Shown in pieces: positions 22,963 through 28,194 of a DNA stretch of 28,194 bases (its first letter is position 1; the number at the start of each line of letters is the position of its first letter). The DNA comes from Mageeibacillus sp. UBA1212 (GTDB lineage Bacteria > Bacillota > Clostridia > UBA1212). Both the position numbers and the translations under genes were made by a program. The stretch lies in assembly GCA_002309655.1 (NCBI GenBank), contig DBXM01000018.1:1-28194 (forward strand), written 5' to 3'. A model generated the notes under the pieces. It was given only the letters and a program-made list of their open reading frames with translations, made no database searches and was not told the DNA's origin.

Positions 22963-23003
22963 TATCGCCTCCGGATTGCATTTTACACAAGTAAGAGGCG
23001 ATA
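22963..23003. repeat. Inverted repeat in the gap between the regulator and GH-like genes
   Basis: TATCGCCTC (22963-22971) and GAGGCGATA (22995-23003), a 9-bp inverted repeat with a 23-nt loop. Neither side has a proper T-run in the right place, so it is not a clear terminator. The rest of 22848-23112 is non-coding as far as I can see. A weaker hairpin at about 23090-23120 (AAGGG/CCCTT inside CCGG/CCGG, with a T-rich stretch downstream on the minus strand) may end the GH-like gene. Confidence 0.45.
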
Positions 23004-23112
23004 AAAAAGGTTTTATGAAATTGTTTGTTCCACGGTGCGCCTGCATGTTTCCGCCGCGCTCTCTTTATATATTTAAAAATAAGAGGGGTTGCCGGCGGAA
23101 GGGAATTTACCC

Positions 23113-24843
23113 TTACCGGGTTTTGAACAGGCGTATCTGTTCGCGCAGGAGGTCGAGGTAGAACGTGCCGAGCGTCTGGGACGGTTCGATGTCCTTGCTG
23201 ACTTCGACAGAGGGCTGCTCGCCGGTAGTCCATTCGTTGAAGCTGACCACCAGGGCGAGCTTGACGCCGATCAGGCGGGCGCGTTCCCACTGCTTCTTAA
23301 AGGTCTCGCCGTTGTTGCGCGGGGCGGCGGGAATGTAGCCGTTCTGGCCCGGGTTGCTCTGCTTTCGGCTGGAGGCGACCACGGTCATGGCTTCGGGCTT
23401 GCCGCCAAAGACCGTGAACGGCTGCGCGCCGCGCTCCTCCCAGCTCCAGAACATTTTCGAGACGTACGTTTCCTTGTCGTAGAGGGAGCCCTGCTGGCCG
23501 ACGTAGCCGGTTACCCAGCGCATCGTGAAGCGGTCGTCCTCGTAGGGGGAGACGTTGTTCTGGAAGAAGGCGGGGGTGGCGGCGTAGCACATGAGCAGCG
23601 GCTTGCCGTCGTAGTAGAAGTACATGTTGCGGAAACGCTCGTTGGCGATGAACGTGTCGTAGATCTGCTGGTTTTTGGCGGCCATTCTGCCGTTCGTGAA
23701 CGTGTTGAAATCCGGCTTCTGAACGTGGCCGGGGCCTGTGAAAATGCAGATCTTCGGCGCGCCGGGAATGTCGGCCCAGACGTCGAAAAGCACCTCGGTC
23801 GCCTCCTCGATCATGCGGAAGTCGGCGCGGCTGGCGCGCATCGTGGCGGGGTCGTAGTTGACGTTGTTGGACCAGTCGACGAAAACGAAGTCGACGCCGG
23901 CGTCGCGGAGCCAGATTCCGTGTTGGTAGATCACGTCGCGGTTGTCGGAGGCATAGGGCCCGAGCAGCGGCAGATCCCACGTGCGGCCTTCGCCCCATCG
24001 CCAGTCGGCCCGGAACCAGGTGGTGTAGGCGATGCCTACAAGCCTTTCGGAGGGGTCCGTTTTCGGGTAGAGCCCGCTCCCTATGGTGTCGCATCCGTAC
24101 TCCCCGGTTTTCCCGTAAATGAGTTCGTCGTATTTGTCAAAATTTTCGCGCGCCGCTTCCTTTGTGACGGACGCGTCTTTTCCGTTCGGCTGCATGTATA
24201 CAAAACCTCCTTCGATGTCGTAATCGTAACCGTAGTCGAAAAGCTTTGCGACGTTCCTGAGGTCGACGTATTTGAAGCCCTCGACGTCCAAAAGCCGTCT
24301 GAATGTGTAGCTCGCGCCGCCGAAGCTTACCTCGTCGCGGTCGGTGTAAAAGGTGAGGGAAGCGTCTCTCGTCGCGTAGCGGTAGACGTACGCGGTGTCC
24401 GTGCTCAGCGTAGCATCGCGCTCAAGGTAGAATGCGCCTGCAATTCCGTCAACGGGAACGAAAACCTCGCCGCCGATAACGAGCGGCTTCGCGCGGGCGT
24501 CGTCCGGGTCGAATTCGAACGAGAGCAAACCGTTGAACCCGAACCGTTCCCCGAGCATCACCGACACCGAGTCGAGCTGCGACTTGTACTGCTTCGCGGC
24601 CTTGGAACGCATCTCGCCGCACAAATAGTCGATAAAACCATACGACTCCGGCAGTTCAAGCGTATCCAGCGTGATATCCGGCGGCGTCAGGTCGGGAAGC
24701 TCCGTGGGAACGGGCGTGGCGTCAGAACGACGGCCTCCGGAATTAACGCATCCGGGAACCGCCGCAAGCAGCGCCAGCACCAGTATCAATATAAGCACCC
24801 GCGCCTTTGCGGAGCCTTGAGCAGACAAAAACCTCTTGGTCAT
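23113..24843 (-). CDS. GH71/GH99-like lipoprotein with N-terminal copper-amine-oxidase-N-like domain
   Basis: 576 residues. The lipoprotein signal ends in LAAVPGC (Cys32). The region about 105-220 (LVIGGEVFVPVDGIAGAFYL ... RRLLDVEGFKYVDLRNVAKLF) resembles the Cu_amine_oxidN1 repeat, a cell-surface binding module of Bacillota. Residues about 265-575 form a TIM-barrel-like glycosidase domain: LVGIAYTTWFRADWRWGEGR, WLRDAGVDFVFVDWSNNVNYD (D323), MYFYYDGKPLLMCY, and LALVVSFNEWTTGEQPS (E537). These parallel the plus-strand gene at 17551 in the same order, although overall similarity is low. The ATG at 24843 with AAAGGA upstream and an immediate signal peptide is preferred over an in-frame start at 24927. 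It follows the CotH gene on the same strand with an attenuator-like hairpin between them. Confidence 0.7.
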   Translation of the reverse strand: MTKRFLSAQGSAKARVLILILVLALLAAVPGCVNSGGRRSDATPVPTELPDLTPPDITLDTLELPESYGFIDYLCGEMRSKAAKQYKSQLDSVSVMLGERFGFNGLLSFEFDPDDARAKPLVIGGEVFVPVDGIAGAFYLERDATLSTDTAYVYRYATRDASLTFYTDRDEVSFGGASYTFRRLLDVEGFKYVDLRNVAKLFDYGYDYDIEGGFVYMQPNGKDASVTKEAARENFDKYDELIYGKTGEYGCDTIGSGLYPKTDPSERLVGIAYTTWFRADWRWGEGRTWDLPLLGPYASDNRDVIYQHGIWLRDAGVDFVFVDWSNNVNYDPATMRASRADFRMIEEATEVLFDVWADIPGAPKICIFTGPGHVQKPDFNTFTNGRMAAKNQQIYDTFIANERFRNMYFYYDGKPLLMCYAATPAFFQNNVSPYEDDRFTMRWVTGYVGQQGSLYDKETYVSKMFWSWEERGAQPFTVFGGKPEAMTVVASSRKQSNPGQNGYIPAAPRNNGETFKKQWERARLIGVKLALVVSFNEWTTGEQPSVEVSKDIEPSQTLGTFYLDLLREQIRLFKTR

Positions 24844-24878
24844 ATGCGGTTCCTTTTTAAAACATGTTAATACTGATA

Positions 24879-24932
24879 CAAAAACAGACCGCCGCGGGGG
24901 AATTTTCTTCACGAAAACCCCTTGCAACGGTC
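24879..24932 (-). terminator. Terminator/attenuator hairpin after the CotH gene
   Basis: On the minus strand GACCG...CGGTC (24932-24886) encloses a GGGGTTTTC/GAAAATTCCCC stem with a small bulge and is followed by TGTTTTTG. The stem starts inside the CotH stop codon. It lies 36 nt or more before the next gene's start, so it could limit read-through into the GH-like gene. Confidence 0.65.
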
Positions 24933-27630
24933 ACTTTTTCTTCTTTTCCGCCGTCACGACGATCACGCCGGACTTGATGAACGTAAATTCCGCCGACGTT
25001 CCCGCGACCTCCGCGATAACGTTCCCCTCGAGGTCCGTGTAGGCGATCGAGACGACCTCGTAACTGCCCCGGGACTCCGTGTCCACCTTGAAGACCTTGC
25101 CGGCTTCCACGCTGGCGACCATCGCCTCTGTCGACTTCTCGCCGTTGATGAACACCGTGCAGCGGCCGGCCTGATACGAGACCGTCAGCCCGTTCCCCAT
25201 GGACAGCACGAACTGCGCGTAGTCGAGACCGAACGCGTCACACATGAACTTGACCGCTTTTTTCGACCTGTTTTGGGCAAAATTGCGCATCGACTCGACG
25301 CCGGTTTCGTAGTTGGAAACAGACGCGTTCCAGCGCTTCTTCTGGAGCTCGATAACGTTCTTGCGGCCCTCCACGATGATATCCAGGTCGGCGGTCAGAT
25401 TTTCCGGCGTCAGAATCTCGGTGCAGACGCGGTAGAAGCGTTCCTGGAAGCGGGCGCGGAAGGCGTCGTTCTCGATAAGCGCGTGCATCATCGAACCAAT
25501 CACGCAGTTGGTGGAGTGGAGCGTGTGCATAATGCTCGCCTCGTAGTCGGTGAATTCGTAGTACGCGCAGCCGAAGTCGAGGTCGAGAAGCGTGAAGTGC
25601 CACTTCGTGTCGAAATGGGACGGGTCGGCGTCGCCCGCGCGGTTGCGCCAGACCTTGATGTTGTTTTCGGGCCAGTCGAGCGAGTTGAAAAACTGCCGCG
25701 CGACGTACATGTCGATGAACGAGTCGAGATCGATGCGGGCCGCGACGTAGTTGAAATACTTTTCGACTTTGAGGTCGTGCGTGCGCATGTAGAGCACGAG
25801 GTCGTTGAAAGGCTGGGCGTCGCTCTCGGTGCCGGACATCACGACGTAGTCGGCGTTCTGGTTGGTGTGCACCTGGGAGTAGTCGCTCTCGATGACCGCG
25901 ACGTTGTCGGCGTCGATACCGTAGTGCGACTCCACGTACTGGCCGGTGTAGCGTTCACGAAGGTTGTAGACGCCCCAGAACTCGCCGTTGAAGAAGACGA
26001 GAACCGGCGCGTAGGCCATCGTGTCGATGTTGAGGTTGCGGCACGCCCGCTGCATGTACGAGTCGCGAATGTAGGTCATTCCGCAGTCGTTGCCGGAATT
26101 TCTGATAAGGAGGCGCGAGAATTCGGTGATGCGCTGCCCCTTGGAGTTGACGGAGTAGCCGTCGAAGGCGTCGTAGTAGAGCTTGTTCTCGTAGCCGCCG
26201 GTCTGGTTGAGCTCCTTGCGGAAGAACAGTTTGAGCGACTTCATCGGGGCGCCGGAAGAGCCGTGGCCGCTGACCGACAGCTCGACGTTGGAGTAGCCGC
26301 GCCGCGTTCCTTCGGTGTCGAAAAACTCAAAGCAGGCCTGCCCGCGGGGGTTGGGAATGTTGTCCGAGGGGTAGTAGTGGTTGTAGAAGCCCTCCTCGCC
26401 GACCATGTCGTCCACCGGCAGCGAGAACGCGATAACGTTCACACCGAACTCCTTCATCGCGGACGATACGAAATACGTGGAGGTGAACACCTCGGAATAG
26501 GTGCCGTCGGGGGCCTTCGAGCACGCCCTTAAAGAGTAGCCGCCGATGAGTCTGCTGACCGAAGGCGCGTAGTTGCCGCCCATTGTCAGGGCGACCGTTT
26601 TGACAGTTTCACGCCTGCGGAGCGAGGTGGAGTCCGCGAGCGAGATCGGGGCGTTGTAGAGCTTTCTTGTTTCGGATTCCTTCGGGTCGGTGCCGTCCAG
26701 CGTGTAGAAGATCTCGTACCCTTCGCGGGCGGTGAGTTCGACGCTTTGCGGCTCGGAGTAGAAACCCGCGGGAACGCTGAAATCCACTTCGTTGATGGCG
26801 CACTGCTTGACCGTTCCCGCCGGCCCTTTCGACGACCGGGGAACGATCTGGCGGAGCTTCGCGGAGTTGGCCTTCGTGAGATTCACGAGCTGCCAGCCGC
26901 TGTCCTCAATGAGCATGGTACGCACCGCGTATTTGGATTTGGACATGTCGTCGACGACGCCTGTGTCGAAATAGAAGCTCTCGGTGGCGCAGAAATACGA
27001 CAGCGCTGTCTTGATTTCCGCGGGGTTCACGGCGGCGTCCGGCACCATGCCCGCGAGGGTGAGCAGCAGCGAGATCTCCTTGTTGTCGATTTTGATGTCC
27101 CAGAACGCGTCGAAGGCGTCAAGGCTGATGATCTCGCAGGATCTGTCGTACTTGTCGCTGCCCGCGCATTTTACAAGGAAGTAGCCGCCCGCCTTCACTG
27201 TCGCGCCGCTGTCGAAAGCGAACTGATAGTAGGAAGCGCTGCCGAGCGTTTTGTAGTAGAGTGCGAGGCCGCCCAGGCTTATGTCGGCGTCCGAGGAGTT
27301 GTAGAGCTCGATGAACCCCGCCTCCGTGACCGCGTCCTTCTTGGCCGAGTTGCCGTAGACCTTGGAAATAATGAGGCCCTTGTATGGCTCGAGAAGCGCT
27401 TGAGACTGGCTGCCGTCGGGAACCGCCGTCGGGTTTTCAACAGGTGCTGTTGTGCCCGGCGTTGTGCCTCCGGGATTGTTGCCTGAGCCGCCGTCGCAGC
27501 CTGTGAGGGGCAGGGAGGCAAATAGCAGAAGGGCGGCCGCGGCGGCTGCCGCGGCCGCGCGCAGGAAGCGGCTGATACGCGAACGTGATAGGGATATTCG
27601 GTTGCGGGAGCCTTGCGCGTGTTCTGCCAT
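24931..27630 (-). CDS. CotH-kinase-family lipoprotein with lamin-tail and chitobiase-C-like domains
   Basis: 899 residues. An Ala-rich lipoprotein signal (nine consecutive Ala) ends in SLPLTGC (Cys45), followed by a Gly/Thr/Pro linker. A lamin-tail-like domain (about 82-200, LIISKVYGNSAKKDAVTEAGFIELYN) comes first. Next is a chitobiase C-terminal-like unit (about 290-375, VPAGFYSEPQSVELTAREGYEIFYTLDGTDP). The CotH kinase domain (about 395-760) carries VELSVSGHGSSG, LLIRNSGNDCG, YRE-like GVYNLRERYTGQYV, NSLDWPENNIKVWR and HFTLLDLDFGCAYY, where the DLDFG aspartates are the likely metal ligands. A C-terminal beta-rich domain follows. CotH of Bacillus is a secretory-type protein kinase of the spore coat; here the lipid anchor and adhesion modules suggest a surface role. 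AAAGGA before the ATG lies in a tandem repeat. Confidence 0.88.
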   Translation of the reverse strand: MAEHAQGSRNRISLSRSRISRFLRAAAAAAAAALLLFASLPLTGCDGGSGNNPGGTTPGTTAPVENPTAVPDGSQSQALLEPYKGLIISKVYGNSAKKDAVTEAGFIELYNSSDADISLGGLALYYKTLGSASYYQFAFDSGATVKAGGYFLVKCAGSDKYDRSCEIISLDAFDAFWDIKIDNKEISLLLTLAGMVPDAAVNPAEIKTALSYFCATESFYFDTGVVDDMSKSKYAVRTMLIEDSGWQLVNLTKANSAKLRQIVPRSSKGPAGTVKQCAINEVDFSVPAGFYSEPQSVELTAREGYEIFYTLDGTDPKESETRKLYNAPISLADSTSLRRRETVKTVALTMGGNYAPSVSRLIGGYSLRACSKAPDGTYSEVFTSTYFVSSAMKEFGVNVIAFSLPVDDMVGEEGFYNHYYPSDNIPNPRGQACFEFFDTEGTRRGYSNVELSVSGHGSSGAPMKSLKLFFRKELNQTGGYENKLYYDAFDGYSVNSKGQRITEFSRLLIRNSGNDCGMTYIRDSYMQRACRNLNIDTMAYAPVLVFFNGEFWGVYNLRERYTGQYVESHYGIDADNVAVIESDYSQVHTNQNADYVVMSGTESDAQPFNDLVLYMRTHDLKVEKYFNYVAARIDLDSFIDMYVARQFFNSLDWPENNIKVWRNRAGDADPSHFDTKWHFTLLDLDFGCAYYEFTDYEASIMHTLHSTNCVIGSMMHALIENDAFRARFQERFYRVCTEILTPENLTADLDIIVEGRKNVIELQKKRWNASVSNYETGVESMRNFAQNRSKKAVKFMCDAFGLDYAQFVLSMGNGLTVSYQAGRCTVFINGEKSTEAMVASVEAGKVFKVDTESRGSYEVVSIAYTDLEGNVIAEVAGTSAEFTFIKSGVIVVTAEKKKK

Positions 27631-27678
27631 AGTGAAAGCGTCCTTTAGTGAAAGCGCCTTTAACGGAAGCGTCCTTTT
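27631..27678 (-). repeat. Three tandem 15-16-nt repeats carrying the ribosome binding site of the CotH gene
   Basis: Plus-strand units are AGTGAAAGCGTCCTTT (27631-27646), AGTGAAAGCGCCTTT (27647-27661) and AACGGAAGCGTCCTTTT (27662-27678). Read on the minus strand each gives AAAGG(A/C)(C/G)GCTTTCACT, so two of the three contain AAAGGA, a Shine-Dalgarno-like core. The repeat nearest the start codon supplies it at a usable distance. Confidence 0.85.
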
Positions 27679-27690
27679 GGAAGGATGAAA

Positions 27691-27743
27691 GGCGCGCCCC
27701 CATTATAAAGCCCCGATAAAACCGGAAGGAAGGGGGGCGCGCC
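27691..27743 (-). terminator. Large inverted repeat between the RCC1-type gene and the CotH gene
   Basis: GGCGCGCCCCC (27691-27701) and GGGGGCGCGCC (27733-27743) form an 11-bp GC stem with a 31-nt loop. On the minus strand it is followed by TTTCATCC, on the plus strand by GCCTTTTTT. It probably separates the two minus-strand genes, though the minus-strand T-run is short. Confidence 0.55.
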
Positions 27744-27762
27744 GCCTTTTTTAAAATAAACC

Positions 27763-28194
27763 TTACGAAACGGTCACTGTCGAGAGGCCGTTGACGGCTG
27801 AGGTGCCGCCGTTGCCGTGCTGTCCGAAGTTGTTTTCGCCGAGGATCTTGACCTTGCCGTCGGCCATCAGGAACGCCGAGAAGCCGTAGCCCGCGGCGAC
27901 GCCCTTAACGGTGCCGCCGACGTCGAGATCTGCGGTGACGCCGTTCACGGTCGCGCCGCCGATACCGTTGCCCTGGTTGAGACCGTACACGCGAACGGTG
28001 CCGTCCTTCATCAGGATGAGTATGTTGCTGAACAGAATCGAGGCGGAGGCGACGTTTTTGCTCTCGAGGAGCGCCGCGCCGTGGCTGCCGCTGCCCTGGG
28101 TGAAGCTTGCGAGATCGCGCCAGCCGGCGTAGTAGAGCTTGCCGTCCTCGGTGACGAGGATCATTTCATGCTCGCCGCTCTCGATGTACGAGAC
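27763..28194 (-). CDS. RCC1-type beta-propeller protein, C-terminal part (runs off the window)
   Basis: The frame is open to the last base of the window (VSYIESGEHE precedes the first Met at 28164), so this is a 3' fragment of about 143 residues. It shows three RCC1-like blades: MILVTEDGKLYYAG, ILILMKDGTVRVYGLNQGNGIGG and SAFLMADGKVKILGENNFGQHGNGG, with the typical xxxLxxDGxVxxxGxNxxGQxG pattern. The protein ends shortly after the last blade (STVTVS). Propellers of this kind in Clostridia are often exported, but the N-terminus is not visible. It precedes the CotH gene on the same strand. Confidence 0.8.
   Translation of the reverse strand, partial: VSYIESGEHEMILVTEDGKLYYAGWRDLASFTQGSGSHGAALLESKNVASASILFSNILILMKDGTVRVYGLNQGNGIGGATVNGVTADLDVGGTVKGVAAGYGFSAFLMADGKVKILGENNFGQHGNGGTSAVNGLSTVTVS

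Noticed and set aside
23089..24870. 593-codon plus-strand ORF
   Set aside because: Antisense to the GH71/GH99-like lipoprotein, no recognisable domain, and biased composition (Val, Arg, Ala).
24922..26532. 536-codon plus-strand ORF
   Set aside because: It lies wholly antisense to the CotH-kinase gene. Val/Arg/Glu/Asp-rich composition without motifs is typical of the complementary frame of a GC-rich gene.

Overview
The window looks like a chromosomal stretch from an anaerobic, GC-rich, Gram-positive bacterium of the Bacillota, most likely class Clostridia. The evidence is an oxygen-sensitive class III ribonucleotide reductase, the tatD-yabE-ksgA gene order typical of Bacillota, YabE-type G5/3D wall proteins, many lipoproteins with Thr-Pro-Glu-rich linkers, DUF6273 domains, and TTGACA/TATAAT-type promoters with AGGAGG-like ribosome binding sites. 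There are no tRNA or rRNA genes, CRISPR arrays, transposases or phage genes that I can see. Taxonomy below class cannot be read from the sequence.

Layout. (1) 1-2588: the 3' part of nrdD with a glutaredoxin-like domain fused at its C-terminus, a terminator, then a thioredoxin-reductase-type flavoprotein gene, a plausible redox partner. (2) 2701-5857: a Pro/Thr-rich putative lipoprotein stub, a large secreted protein built from duplicated domains, and a 43-codon gene with a strong ribosome binding site, closed by a strong terminator. (3) 6008-10915: one promoter followed by a tightly packed operon of GT2-GtrA glycosyltransferase, Wzx-like flippase, DegT/ArnB-type PLP aminotransferase and TatD nuclease. 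The first three look like part of a surface-glycan pathway. (4) 10986-13506: a promoter, a structured leader of about 200 nt, then yabE and ksgA with a 17-nt overlap. (5) 13529-15861: two minus-strand genes, an AT-richer lipoprotein and asnA, followed by near-identical terminator palindromes. (6) 15935-19440: a secreted C-terminally anchored protein and a GH71/GH99-like lipoprotein, separated by a spacer made of degenerate tandem repeats. (7) 19527-22844 on the minus strand: a two-gene operon in which an Xre-HTH/sigma-70-region-4 hybrid regulator overlaps a single-pass membrane protein with three DUF6273 domains. (8) 23113-28194 on the minus strand: a second GH71/GH99-like lipoprotein, a CotH-kinase lipoprotein, and the 3' part of an RCC1-type beta-propeller gene running off the window.

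How it fits together. Roughly half of the window encodes exported proteins: glycan assembly, wall modification, carbohydrate-active lipoproteins and repeat-domain surface proteins. The most interesting candidate system is the regulator/DUF6273 membrane-protein pair. It has the layout of a transmembrane sigma/anti-sigma circuit (as in SigI/RsgI), but the regulator has no sigma region 2 and instead starts with an Xre domain. The 43-residue peptide gene and the short tandem repeats in several intergenic spacers are the next most interesting signals. All functions come from reading motifs and architecture by eye. No database search or fold prediction was run.
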